Shown: positions 36,474 to 45,062 of the stretch, piece after piece
Layout: each line of letters begins with the position of its first letter
Position numbering within the stretch: position 1 is the first letter of the stretch
Notes under the pieces: generated by a model
Seen by the model: only the letters and a program-made list of their open reading frames with translations
Told to the model about the DNA's origin: nothing
Database searches by the model: none
Source of the DNA: Acetobacterium bakii
GTDB taxonomy: Bacteria; Bacillota; Clostridia; Eubacteriales; Eubacteriaceae
Assembly: GCF_001263355.1 (NCBI RefSeq)
Contig: NZ_LGYO01000008.1
Coordinates: 212,987 to 276,986, forward strand
Length of the DNA: 64,000 bases
Direction of reading: 5' to 3'
Position numbers and translations under genes: made by a program

Positions 36474-38414
36474 ATGAATACAGAAAATACAGGAAAAAAA
36501 GATGAGCGTAATCTATATTTAAAAAACGAAGATCTGGATGTGGCCGTCAGTAAATATCTTGGGATTTTATCCTCAAAAACAACCCATCGAAAAAGCCGGA
36601 TGCAATCGGTGACAGAAGCCCAAGGATGGGTTACCGCAGAGCCTGTGTTTGGGAAAATTTCCTCACCCTATTATAACGCCTCTGCCATGGATGGTATCTG
36701 TGTGGATGCCATGAATATGATCGGAGTTGACGAGCGCAATCCAAAAACCCTTATAAAAGGCCGAGACTTTAATTTTGTTGATACCGGAGATGTGATCAAT
36801 GATCCCTATAATGCTGTGGTTATGATTGAAGACGTTATGATTCAGAACGATGAGCAGGTAAGCATCAACGGTCCGGTGGCACTGTGGCAGCATGTGCGGC
36901 CCATTGGGGAGGACATTGTGGCCGGTGAGCTCATTATTCCCGCCTATCATCGGGTACGACCCATCGATCTTGGCGCTTTACTGGCTGGCGGCATCACTTC
37001 AATTGAAGTCATGGAAAAACCAAGCGTCGGGATCATTCCCACCGGCACTGAGCTGGTAGAAGCTGGAGAGCACATGTCAATTGGAAAAATCATTGACTCC
37101 AATACACATATGTTTGCCGGTCTGGTTAAAGAATATGGTGGCTTGCCAAACCGCTATCCACCGGTACGCGATGATTACGAATTAATCAAAAAAGCGATTA
37201 CCACTGCTGTAACCGAAAATGATGTGGTGCTGATTTCTGCCGGTTCCTCAGCAGGGACTGAGGATTATACCCGCCGGCTTATTGAAGAGTTGGGTGAAGT
37301 GGTCATCCATGGGGTTGCCATTAAACCGGGAAAACCCGTGGTGCTGGGAATTATTGAAGGAAAGCCGGTTATTGGTATTCCCGGTTACCCGGTTTCGGCT
37401 TATTTTGTTTTTGAAGGCTTTGTTAAACCTGTTATTCTTGAATACAATCATCAAGCCAATGCTGAGGGGATGACTATTAAAGCGATTCTCTCGAAAAGGC
37501 TTATGTCCACCCTTAAATACCTGGAGTTCGTGCGGATGAAGTGCGGCCGGGTAAACAATGTTTTTGTGGCAACACCACTGGACCGGGGAGCCGGTGTGAC
37601 GATGTCGCTGGTTAATGCAGATGGCATTCTAAAGATCCCGAAAAACGTTGAAGGTTATGAAGCTGGGGCAGTGGTGGAGCTGACTCTGATGCGCTCGCCA
37701 GAAGAAATTGAGAATACTCTGGTATCAATCGGAAGCCATGATGTTCTGATGGATGTGTTAGCCAATATTATTCATAAAAACCGCGGAATGGTGAATCTCT
37801 CCTCGGCTCATGTGGGCAGCCTGGGCGGCATTATGGCCATTAAAAAGGGTGAGTGCCATTTTGCACCCATCCATTTGCTGGATGAAGAAACAGGGATTTA
37901 CAACCTGCCATATTTAAAACGATACCTAAAAGAACAGGATGTGGTTTTGATAAAAGGCGTAAAACGAACCCAGGGATTTATAATTCCCAAAGGAAACCCA
38001 AAAAAAATCAAAGGGATAGGAGATCTCACCCGAAAGGACGTTAGCCTGGTAAATCGTCAACGGGGATCAGGGACACGGGTACTCCTTGATTATCTTTTAA
38101 AAAAGAATGGCATTGATGCAAAGGATATTTTGGGTTATACTCGAGAAATGAATACACATATGATGGTGGCTTCAGCAGTGAAATCGGGCTCCGGCGATGT
38201 TGGGGTCGGGGTATTGTCCGCCGCAAACATGATGGGTCTGGACTTTATCCCCATTGGCGATGAAGAATACGATTTTGCAATACTCCGAGATAATCTGAAA
38301 GATCCACGGGTGCAAATATTTATTAATGTTCTTAAATCACAGGAATTTAAGGATGATCTGATACAATTAGGTGGATATGGATTTGAAAATCCTGGAGAAA
38401 TTATTAACCCCTAG
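36474..38414 (+). CDS. MoeA-PBP fusion: molybdopterin biosynthesis protein with a C-terminal substrate-binding-protein-like domain
   Basis: 646 residues from the ATG at 36,474 (TGGAG upstream; the longer frame crosses the repeat). Residues about 20-420 are MoeA-like: SPYYNASAMDGICVDA, LLAGGITSIEVMEKPSVGIIPTGTELV, SAGSSAGTEDYTRR, IHGVAIKPGKPVVLG. From about 450 a PBP-like domain (PF12727 type) begins near NRGMVNLSSAHVGSLGG and includes RQRGSGTRVLLDYLL. It may bind or sense the metal oxyanion. The downstream moaA ORF overlaps only if a poor upstream start is used. Confidence 0.9.
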   Translation: MNTENTGKKDERNLYLKNEDLDVAVSKYLGILSSKTTHRKSRMQSVTEAQGWVTAEPVFGKISSPYYNASAMDGICVDAMNMIGVDERNPKTLIKGRDFNFVDTGDVINDPYNAVVMIEDVMIQNDEQVSINGPVALWQHVRPIGEDIVAGELIIPAYHRVRPIDLGALLAGGITSIEVMEKPSVGIIPTGTELVEAGEHMSIGKIIDSNTHMFAGLVKEYGGLPNRYPPVRDDYELIKKAITTAVTENDVVLISAGSSAGTEDYTRRLIEELGEVVIHGVAIKPGKPVVLGIIEGKPVIGIPGYPVSAYFVFEGFVKPVILEYNHQANAEGMTIKAILSKRLMSTLKYLEFVRMKCGRVNNVFVATPLDRGAGVTMSLVNADGILKIPKNVEGYEAGAVVELTLMRSPEEIENTLVSIGSHDVLMDVLANIIHKNRGMVNLSSAHVGSLGGIMAIKKGECHFAPIHLLDEETGIYNLPYLKRYLKEQDVVLIKGVKRTQGFIIPKGNPKKIKGIGDLTRKDVSLVNRQRGSGTRVLLDYLLKKNGIDAKDILGYTREMNTHMMVASAVKSGSGDVGVGVLSAANMMGLDFIPIGDEEYDFAILRDNLKDPRVQIFINVLKSQEFKDDLIQLGGYGFENPGEIINP

Positions 38415-38442
38415 AAGGTTAATAGGAGAAAGTAGGAAGTTG

Positions 38443-39402
38443 ATGAAGGATCATTACGGACGAAAAATAAACTACATGCGTCTATCTATAACCGATCTGT
38501 GCAATTTACGCTGTGTATACTGTATGCCGGAAGAGGGGATTGAAAAACGCCCTCATAAGAAAAATCTTTCATTTGAAGAAATGGTTGATCTGGTAAAAGC
38601 CGGGGTCGCCCTTGGCATTGATAAGATCCGTCTTACCGGAGGTGAACCATTGGTACGTCATGGGATCATTGAACTGGTAAGAGAAATAGGTCAAATTCCT
38701 GGAATTAAAGATTTAACTATGACCACCAACGGAATATTACTTCCGAAATACGCAAAAGAATTAAAAGCAGCTGGTTTGACCCGAGTCAACATTAGTTTGG
38801 ATACCTTTGATCCTGAGAAATATCATAAAATTACCCGATGGGGACATGTGGAAGATGTGTTAGCCGGCATTAAAGCAGCAAAGGAAGCCGGCCTTCATCC
38901 CATAAAAATTAATGTTGTACTGATTAAGGGTTTTAATGACAATGAAATAGAGACCTTTGTTCACTATACAATGGAAAATGAAGTGGATGTCCGATTTATT
39001 GAGCTGATGCCATTGGGTGAATCCAGTGACTATGCTGAACATCAGTATCTTTCCAACGATGAAGTTTTAAAGCGGGTGCCTGAGCTTCAGCCTTTAGCTG
39101 AACCGGACAAATCCGGACCGGCAGAATATTATCAATTACCTGGCGCCAAGGGCCGAGTGGGGCTTATTAATCCTATTAGTAAACATTTTTGCAAAGAATG
39201 CAATCGCATTCGGGTGACTACTGATGGAAAGATTAAACCCTGCCTGCATTCAAACCAGGAAATCGATATTCTTGCTCTTCGAAAAGAAGGAAAAACCTAT
39301 GAGGAAATTATATTGCATGCAATTGCAGAAAAACCGGAAAAACATCATATTAATGACAATGAAAAACAATTATTGAGAAATATGAACGAGATTGGAGGCT
39401 GA
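38443..39402 (+). CDS. moaA: GTP 3',8-cyclase
   Basis: Radical SAM enzyme starting molybdopterin synthesis. 319 residues from the ATG at 38,443. CNLRCVYC supplies the SAM-cluster cysteines, TGGEPLVRHGI the SAM-binding motif, and CKECNRIRVTTDGKIKPCL the C-terminal cluster. The ATG is preceded by TAGGAAG; an upstream in-frame ATG lies within the previous gene. moaC starts 2 nt after its stop. Confidence 0.94.
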   Translation: MKDHYGRKINYMRLSITDLCNLRCVYCMPEEGIEKRPHKKNLSFEEMVDLVKAGVALGIDKIRLTGGEPLVRHGIIELVREIGQIPGIKDLTMTTNGILLPKYAKELKAAGLTRVNISLDTFDPEKYHKITRWGHVEDVLAGIKAAKEAGLHPIKINVVLIKGFNDNEIETFVHYTMENEVDVRFIELMPLGESSDYAEHQYLSNDEVLKRVPELQPLAEPDKSGPAEYYQLPGAKGRVGLINPISKHFCKECNRIRVTTDGKIKPCLHSNQEIDILALRKEGKTYEEIILHAIAEKPEKHHINDNEKQLLRNMNEIGG

Positions 39403-39404
39403 AT

Positions 39405-39908
39405 ATGGAAAAAGAGAATAATGAATTTACCCATTTTAATGCTGAAGGCAGAGGCCGAATGGTGGATGTGTCTGAAAAAAATGCTACCGAACGGGTAGGT
39501 GTTGCCAAAGGATCGATTACCATGAAGCCTGAAACCCTGACAAAAATTGTTGAAGGCCAGATGAAAAAAGGGGATGTATTGGGCGTTGCCCAAATCGCCG
39601 GGATTATGGGGGTTAAGCGGACCGCTGATTTAATCCCCATGTGCCATAATATTTTCATTTCAGGAAGTGATATTGACTTTGAAATTGATGAGGTTAATTC
39701 AAAAATCAACATTGAGGCCACCGTCAAGAACATTGGGCAAACCGGGGTGGAAATGGAGGCGTTAACCGCAGTAACGGTTGCAGCCTTGACCATTTACGAT
39801 ATGTGCAAGGCTATTGATAGAGAAATGGTGATCAGTGAGATTTGTTTAATGAAAAAATCCGGCGGAAAGTCCGGGACCTTTATTAGAAACGAAAATCAGG
39901 AGGAATAA
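39405..39908 (+). CDS. moaC: Cyclic pyranopterin monophosphate synthase
   Basis: 167 residues. DVSEKNATERVGVAKGSI near the N terminus, GIMGVKRTADLIPMCHNI, TGVEMEALTAVTVAALTIYDMCKAIDREM and KSGGKSG carry the conserved active-site residues. Works on the MoaA product. Coupled to moaA (2-nt gap) and followed 1 nt later by the MOSC gene. Confidence 0.96.
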   Translation: MEKENNEFTHFNAEGRGRMVDVSEKNATERVGVAKGSITMKPETLTKIVEGQMKKGDVLGVAQIAGIMGVKRTADLIPMCHNIFISGSDIDFEIDEVNSKINIEATVKNIGQTGVEMEALTAVTVAALTIYDMCKAIDREMVISEICLMKKSGGKSGTFIRNENQEE

Positions 39909-39909
39909 A

Positions 39910-40347
39910 ATGAATGCAAAAGTGACGGCAGTAAATATCAGCGAAAAAAAAGGGGAAATGAAAAACCCCATTGAAATTGGAAAATTTATAAAAGATTTTG
40001 GCTTGGAAGGTGATGCCCACGCTGGAAAATGGCATCGGCAGGTCAGTCTTCTAGGTCAGGAAAGTATTGATAAAATGACACAAAAGGGCATTGAAGGTTT
40101 ATGCGCCGGTAACTTTGCGGAAAATATCACTACAGTCGGGATTTGTCTGTATGAGCTGCCTATTGGCACCAAGGTGAAAATCGGAGAAACTCTTCAGGAA
40201 GTGACTCAAATCGGGAAAGAATGTCATTCCGGCTGTGAAATTGCCAAAAAAGTCGGAGACTGTATCATGCCTCGGGAAGGGATCTTTACCATTGTTTTAG
40301 AAGGTGGCACAATTAAAGCCGGAGACAGCATCGAAATAGTTAAATAA
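39910..40347 (+). CDS. MOSC-domain protein
   Basis: 145 residues, a stand-alone MOSC domain of the C-terminal type found in clostridial moa operons. GLEGDAHAGKWHRQVSLL and the near-C-terminal GKECHSGCEIAKKVGDCIMPREGIF with its conserved cysteine are visible. Probably handles sulfur or the cofactor in maturation of molybdo/tungstoenzymes. Confidence 0.9.
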   Translation: MNAKVTAVNISEKKGEMKNPIEIGKFIKDFGLEGDAHAGKWHRQVSLLGQESIDKMTQKGIEGLCAGNFAENITTVGICLYELPIGTKVKIGETLQEVTQIGKECHSGCEIAKKVGDCIMPREGIFTIVLEGGTIKAGDSIEIVK

Positions 40348-40365
40348 AAGAGGTGTTCTGAAAAA

Positions 40366-41742
40366 ATGAAAATTTTAGTAAAGGGGCTTATCATGGTGCT
40401 GTGTTTTGTTATCAGTGCCGGATTCTTAACCGGTTGCAATAGCAACAGTCTGAAAGCTGATAAAAACCTTGGACGCGAACCTAAAGAAATGGCTGTAGTA
40501 CTTGTTACCGACTTATCCAAGACCGGCTTCCAGAATGCCATGGACGATTTTGACTATACAAATGAAATGGAAAAGGTGTTGAATCCTGAGGTATACCAAG
40601 GAATCTGGACACAGATTCAAACTCAAAACGGCTCATTTATTAAAATAAATGGAACGAAGACCATCGAAAATGGGGAGTTCTTATCCGTCAGAGTACAATG
40701 TGTTTTCGAAAAATCCAATTTGGATCTGCAGGTAACCTTTGATAAAAACAACATTATTTCAGGTTTCCATATTTTGGAGTATTCCGGCGGCATAGCAAAA
40801 ATGGCTGTGCCGGATAATATAAAAGAAGCAAGCATCACCTTTGGGGAGGATGCTTTTCTTTTGTCGGGAACATTTACCACGCCGGCACAAGGTGAAAACT
40901 TCCCCTGTGTGATACTGGTACACGGTTCAGGTCCACAGGATCGGGATGAAGCAAAGGGTCCCAATGCGCCGTTTAGGGATATTGCTTGGGGCCTCGCTCA
41001 ACAGGGAATCGCCTCGATCCGTTACGACAAGCGCACGAAAACCTATGGCAAGTACATGGGTGCAGATACCACACCAAAAGAAGAAACCATTGATGATGTG
41101 GTCCATGCTGTGAATTATGCAGGGGAATTGGTGCAGATCAATGGCAACGGTATTTTTATTTTGGGTTACGATTTTGGCGGATACCTCATACCTAAAATAG
41201 CAGCGGTGACCCCTGGTGCCGCAGGTTATATGATTCTCGGAGGGTCAACATCCCCTCTGGAAGACATCATCCTTCGTCAATATGATTATTTGGCAAGTTT
41301 GGATAATACCATTACCAGGCAGGAAGCGGAGACCATGACCCAGGCAAAAACAGCCTGGGATAAGGTAAAGCAATTAAATAATGAATCAACAGAATCGTCC
41401 TCTCAGTTGCTGGGAATTTCAAGAGATTATTGGCTCTATCTTAAAAATTATGAACCAACTGAAGAAATGGAAGCTGTTGAAAAACCTGCTTTTATTCTTC
41501 AGGGAGAAGAAGACTATCAAGTAAATATGACGGAATACAGCCAATGGCAAAATGCGTTACTCCACAAGAATAACGTGATATTTAAAAGTTATTCCGGCTT
41601 AAATCATTTGTTTATGAAGGGCAATGGATTAAAATCTCCGGAAGAATATGAGATTCCCGGGGTAGTAAGTCAGGACGTGATTAATGATCTGGCTAAGTTC
41701 GCGCAGGAAAATACTATTGATGTATCGGTTTCTTCAGAATAG
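40366..41742 (+). CDS. Exported alpha/beta hydrolase lipoprotein
   Basis: 458 residues. Signal peptide with lipobox LTGC at about 22-25. Residues about 40-130 resemble the DUF3887 module often fused to such hydrolases. The hydrolase domain has VILVHGSGPQDRDE (oxyanion-hole region), GYDFGGYLIPK in place of the usual GxSxGG nucleophile elbow, and a LNHLF His motif. The position expected to be Ser is Asp, so either the nucleophile is atypical or activity is lost. Substrate unknown. Confidence 0.78.
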   Translation: MKILVKGLIMVLCFVISAGFLTGCNSNSLKADKNLGREPKEMAVVLVTDLSKTGFQNAMDDFDYTNEMEKVLNPEVYQGIWTQIQTQNGSFIKINGTKTIENGEFLSVRVQCVFEKSNLDLQVTFDKNNIISGFHILEYSGGIAKMAVPDNIKEASITFGEDAFLLSGTFTTPAQGENFPCVILVHGSGPQDRDEAKGPNAPFRDIAWGLAQQGIASIRYDKRTKTYGKYMGADTTPKEETIDDVVHAVNYAGELVQINGNGIFILGYDFGGYLIPKIAAVTPGAAGYMILGGSTSPLEDIILRQYDYLASLDNTITRQEAETMTQAKTAWDKVKQLNNESTESSSQLLGISRDYWLYLKNYEPTEEMEAVEKPAFILQGEEDYQVNMTEYSQWQNALLHKNNVIFKSYSGLNHLFMKGNGLKSPEEYEIPGVVSQDVINDLAKFAQENTIDVSVSSE

Positions 41743-41779
41743 AAAATTTTACTTTAAAGAAAAATATTACGCTTAATAC

Positions 41780-41807
41780 TTGCAAAGTTTTAATAAAGTG
41801 TTACAAT
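41780..41807 (+). promoter_or_regulatory. Candidate promoter ahead of the small membrane protein and glyA
   Basis: TTGCAA at 41,780-41,785, 16-nt spacer, TACAAT at 41,802-41,807. Confidence 0.45.
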
Positions 41808-41851
41808 AATAAATGTTATAGCCGTACAAGTGTCGCTTGTAGGAGGACAAA

Positions 41852-42040
41852 ATGAATGAATTTATAAATAGCCTGGCCAGTGTGGCCTGGGGCATTATTC
41901 CAGTGCTGTTAATCCTTTTTTTAATGGCAGGAATAATGTTTGTATTTTATTTCCAGAAGAAAACCGAGGAATTTACGATTTATTTACGAAGCATTGCCGC
42001 ATCCCTGGAGAGACTTTCAAATCGGCAAAACGACAATTAA
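41852..42040 (+). CDS. Small membrane protein upstream of glyA
   Basis: 62 residues with one long hydrophobic segment (about 12-34) and a basic/polar C terminus ending near RLSNRQNDN. AGGAGG precedes the ATG. 24 nt ahead of glyA. Not recognised. Confidence 0.6.
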   Translation: MNEFINSLASVAWGIIPVLLILFLMAGIMFVFYFQKKTEEFTIYLRSIAASLERLSNRQNDN

Positions 42041-42064
42041 GAAAGAGTTTGATGGAGGAATTAT

Positions 42065-43306
42065 ATGTTTTTTGAAGAAGTTAAGGTAGCAGATCCCGAG
42101 ATTTATGAATTAATGGAAAAGGAACTGCATCGACAACAAAGTCATCTGGAGCTAATCGCATCTGAAAACTTTGTTTCCGAAGCGGTGCTCAGTGCCATGG
42201 GCAGCCATTTAACCAATAAATATGCAGAAGGGACTCCCGGACACCGCTTTTATGGTGGTTGTATCCACGTAGATACCATTGAGCAGGTGGCCATCGATCG
42301 GGCTAAAGCATTGTTTGGCGCAGAACACGCGAATGTCCAGCCTCACTCCGGTGCCCAGGCAAATACAGCAGTATACATGGGGATTTTAGAGCCTGGTGAT
42401 ACCGTTTTAGGGATGCGTTTGGATCAGGGAGGGCATTTAACCCATGGCAGCCCAGCCAATTTATCAGGAAAATATTATAATTTCAAATCTTATGGTGTGG
42501 ATCAGGTAACTGAAACTATAAATTATGATGAAATAGAAAAGCTCATTGCCGAACATCATCCGAAATTGGTGGTTGTTGGGGCTAGCTCTTACCCCAGAGC
42601 CATTGATTTTGAGCGCATTTCAAAAATGACCGAGGCAGCCGGATGTTACCTGATGGTTGACATGGCTCATATTGCCGGCCTGGTCGCCGCAGGACAGCAC
42701 CAAAGCCCGGTTCCCTATGCCGATTTTGTAACAACTACCACCCATAAAACCCTGAGAGGTCCACGAGGCGGTATTATCCTCTGCAAAGAAAAATATGCGA
42801 AATTAATTGATAAGGGTGTTTTCCCAGGTACTCAGGGGGGACCGTTAGAGCATATGATCGCGGCCAAGGCGGTAGCCTTTAGAGAAGCGGCAACGCCGGA
42901 GTTTAAAGCCTACCAGGAACAGGTTGTTAAAAATGCCAAAGTTTTGGCGGCAGCTCTTGAAAAACGGGGATTTCGAATTGTTTCCGGCGGAACCGATAAT
43001 CATCTGATGCTGCTGGATGTCAGCAAGGTTGGATTAACCGGAAAAGAAGCCGATGAAACATTGGGCAAGGTTAATATCACCGCCAATAAAAATGCCATTC
43101 CCTACGATAAGGAAAGTCCTTTTGTGACCAGCGGTATCCGTGTGGGTACCCCTGCCATTACCACCCGGGGCATGGTGGAAGTTGATATGGAAATTGTTGC
43201 CGATGCTATTGAAGCGGCGCTAATTAAAAAAGATCTGGCACTGGCACTGGCAAAAGTAGCTTATTTAACAGAAAAATATCCGTTGTATCCAGGCCTAATG
43301 GGATAG
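42065..43306 (+). CDS. glyA: Serine hydroxymethyltransferase
   Basis: PLP enzyme interconverting serine/THF and glycine/methylene-THF. 413 residues, standard length. [54 protein letters not shown] and the PLP-lysine motif [14 protein letters not shown] are all present. GGAGG lies upstream. Links to the C1 metabolism served by the nearby methyltransferases. Confidence 0.97.
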   Translation: MFFEEVKVADPEIYELMEKELHRQQSHLELIASENFVSEAVLSAMGSHLTNKYAEGTPGHRFYGGCIHVDTIEQVAIDRAKALFGAEHANVQPHSGAQANTAVYMGILEPGDTVLGMRLDQGGHLTHGSPANLSGKYYNFKSYGVDQVTETINYDEIEKLIAEHHPKLVVVGASSYPRAIDFERISKMTEAAGCYLMVDMAHIAGLVAAGQHQSPVPYADFVTTTTHKTLRGPRGGIILCKEKYAKLIDKGVFPGTQGGPLEHMIAAKAVAFREAATPEFKAYQEQVVKNAKVLAAALEKRGFRIVSGGTDNHLMLLDVSKVGLTGKEADETLGKVNITANKNAIPYDKESPFVTSGIRVGTPAITTRGMVEVDMEIVADAIEAALIKKDLALALAKVAYLTEKYPLYPGLMG

Positions 43307-43326
43307 AAAAAGCGAGTATACAAAAA

Positions 43327-43367
43327 AGCGTCTAACAGAGTTAACTCTGTTAGACGCTTTTTTGTAT
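43327..43367. terminator. Bidirectional terminator after glyA
   Basis: AAAAAAGCGTCTAACAGAGT and ACTCTGTTAGACGCTTTTTT form a near-perfect palindrome with A-run and T-run. Confidence 0.93.
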
Positions 43368-43429
43368 TACAACAATCCTCAGTTATGCCGAAGGTTTAAA
43401 ATTGATTAAAGTTATGAGTAAAAATAAAA

Positions 43430-43497
43430 CTTCCAATAGCTTTAATTGAAGTGGGCTTGAGAAACCGCATGCCAACTGGGAACTTCAAGCTGCTGGA
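43430..43497 (-). terminator. Possible terminator of the minus-strand MFS gene
   Basis: On the minus strand TTCCAGCAGCTTGAAGT pairs in blocks with ACTTCAA..AGCT..TTGGAA and is followed by GTTTTATTTTT. Internal bulges lower confidence. Confidence 0.4.
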
Positions 43498-43498
43498 A

Positions 43499-44779
43499 TC
43501 AGCACTCATTAAGTGCAGGTTTTGCTTGAGCTTCTTGTTCTTCCAAATCTTTGGTTCGCTTGATCAAAAACATGGAAGAAACGACCCCAAGAATTCCACA
43601 AACAATTAATAAGATGAAAATCTGATTGAACCCTGCTGCGATATCTCCCGCTGCCTTTGCATCATCCAACCACTTTCCGCAAATCGGACCGTAAAATACA
43701 TCTGGAAGAAAAGCGATAAATGAAATAATACCTGTAGCCATTCCCGTCATGCCGATGGGAATCCCCGCTTGATCCATAATCGACCAGTAAGTGGATTTCA
43801 TAATGTTCGCCAAAAATGCGATTACTAAGGTCAGGACGATGCTGATAGCGATAACTTTTGCAGAAAAAAGTAAAGCAATCAATGCCGCGATGACTGCGAC
43901 GAATATGATAATAAATCCTTTTCCTTTGTAAGTGAACTTATCCATGAAAAATCCACCGATTACTCCTGCCAACAATACGATGATGTAGCTTCGGACAATG
44001 CCGATGGCACTGGCTGTTGTTGTTGAGATGTTTAATACCTGTACCGTATAGGTAGTCATGTATGCATTACCCAGAGCCCAGGTGATATAGGCGAACATAA
44101 TCACAAGGATTGTGACCCAGACGCCTTTGTTTTTTAAGACATCAACAACGCTATATTTGGTTGCACTAATTGCTGCATGTTCTTCGTTTTTGATATCCGT
44201 TTTTGGAAGAAAGAACAAGGCTAGAACAAAAAATAGTGCACACACACCGGATCCAAATAAGAAAAGTATCTTCATACCGGCAGCTTCGGTAGCTGCAAGA
44301 CCCACGATCGCAAGAAAAGCAAAACCCATAAGAGTTTGAATGACACCTCGCAATGCTTCACTGTTACCAAACATTTTACCTTGGTTATCTTTGTTGGCCA
44401 AATTGCGGATTCCTTTCAGGTAAGCAGACCATAAGGTAGCAATACCGAAGAATCCGTAAAGGACGTGAATAATAAGCAGGGCAGTAAAGTTAGTAGTCAT
44501 TGCAAAAGCGAAAGTCAACACTGCATAAGCTGCTAAAGTAGTGGAAATTAGGGAACGCATGGAGAATCGGTCTGCCATCCATCCACCAATGGGGTAGCAA
44601 AGGGTATAGGTCAAATTCAAGGCTGAAGCCAGAATACCTATTTGTGTATTTGTAAGTTGATAGGCTGCCGCAAATTGATCGTAAAAGGTAAATCGTAAAA
44701 ACGGCAACTGGTACGCGAGAGCAACCGTGGCACTTAAAATCAAAAATACCATCGCATTTCTAAAACCAAATTTTTTCAT
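43499..44779 (-). CDS. MFS transporter, divergent from the methyltransferase cluster
   Basis: 426 residues from the ATG at 44,779 with GGAGG 6 nt upstream. About 12 helices; the loop motif GGWMADRFSMRSL follows helix 2, and LYGFFGIATLWSAYLKGIRNLA is typical of the OPA/NarK-like MFS groups. Substrate unknown. Its promoter region shares a 15-nt element with the mttB gene in the opposite direction, so it may carry a substrate or product of quaternary amine demethylation. Confidence 0.82.
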   Translation of the reverse strand: MKKFGFRNAMVFLILSATVALAYQLPFLRFTFYDQFAAAYQLTNTQIGILASALNLTYTLCYPIGGWMADRFSMRSLISTTLAAYAVLTFAFAMTTNFTALLIIHVLYGFFGIATLWSAYLKGIRNLANKDNQGKMFGNSEALRGVIQTLMGFAFLAIVGLAATEAAGMKILFLFGSGVCALFFVLALFFLPKTDIKNEEHAAISATKYSVVDVLKNKGVWVTILVIMFAYITWALGNAYMTTYTVQVLNISTTTASAIGIVRSYIIVLLAGVIGGFFMDKFTYKGKGFIIIFVAVIAALIALLFSAKVIAISIVLTLVIAFLANIMKSTYWSIMDQAGIPIGMTGMATGIISFIAFLPDVFYGPICGKWLDDAKAAGDIAAGFNQIFILLIVCGILGVVSSMFLIKRTKDLEEQEAQAKPALNEC

Positions 44780-44798
44780 AATATCCTCCAAGACATAA

Positions 44799-44813
44799 TT
44801 GCGAAATACATGT
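44799..44813. promoter_or_regulatory. Candidate operator, left copy
   Basis: TTGCGAAATACATGT; identical to the copy at 45,020. Lies just downstream of the inferred start of the MFS transcript, within its 5' untranslated region. Confidence 0.55.
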
Positions 44814-44825
44814 CTATTGCAAAGA

Positions 44826-44854
44826 AGTATAGCACGATAACTGTAAACGGTCAA
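44826..44854 (-). promoter_or_regulatory. Promoter of the divergent MFS gene
   Basis: On the minus strand TTGACC (44,854-44,849), 17-nt spacer, TATACT (44,831-44,826). Two direct copies of ACTGTAAACG (plus strand 44,840-44,849 and 44,869-44,878) overlap or flank the -35 and may be a second regulator site. Confidence 0.65.
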
Positions 44855-44985
44855 CAATTATTTTCATGACTGTAAACGATGGGTATTGATCTTAAAAAAT
44901 AGTAAATAATAAATATTCTACGAAGAATTAAGTTAGCACATTAAATGTAGACGATTAATTAAGCTGGATTTTTATTAAAAAAGGA

Positions 44986-45015
44986 TTGACAGTGAATTAA
45001 AGATCATGTTATATT
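44986..45015 (+). promoter_or_regulatory. Promoter of the mttB/corrinoid operon
   Basis: TTGACA at 44,986-44,991 and TTATAT/TATATT at 45,009-45,015 with a 17-18 nt spacer. Confidence 0.7.
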
Positions 45016-45019
45016 TGTG

Positions 45020-45037
45020 TTGCGAAATACATGTATT
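45020..45037. promoter_or_regulatory. Candidate operator, right copy
   Basis: TTGCGAAATACATGT followed by ATTT, making the palindrome AATACATGTATT. It starts at about the inferred transcription start of mttB, a repressor-type position. The dyad resembles GntR/HutC operators, and two such regulators are encoded at the end of the cluster. Confidence 0.55.
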
Positions 45038-45062
45038 TATTAAAAACTTGGAGGTTTTATCA

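Noticed and set aside
44880..45062. Cobalamin riboswitch ahead of the corrinoid methyltransferase operon
   Set aside because: The leader after the inferred start is only about 40 nt and shows no B12-box-like sequence.
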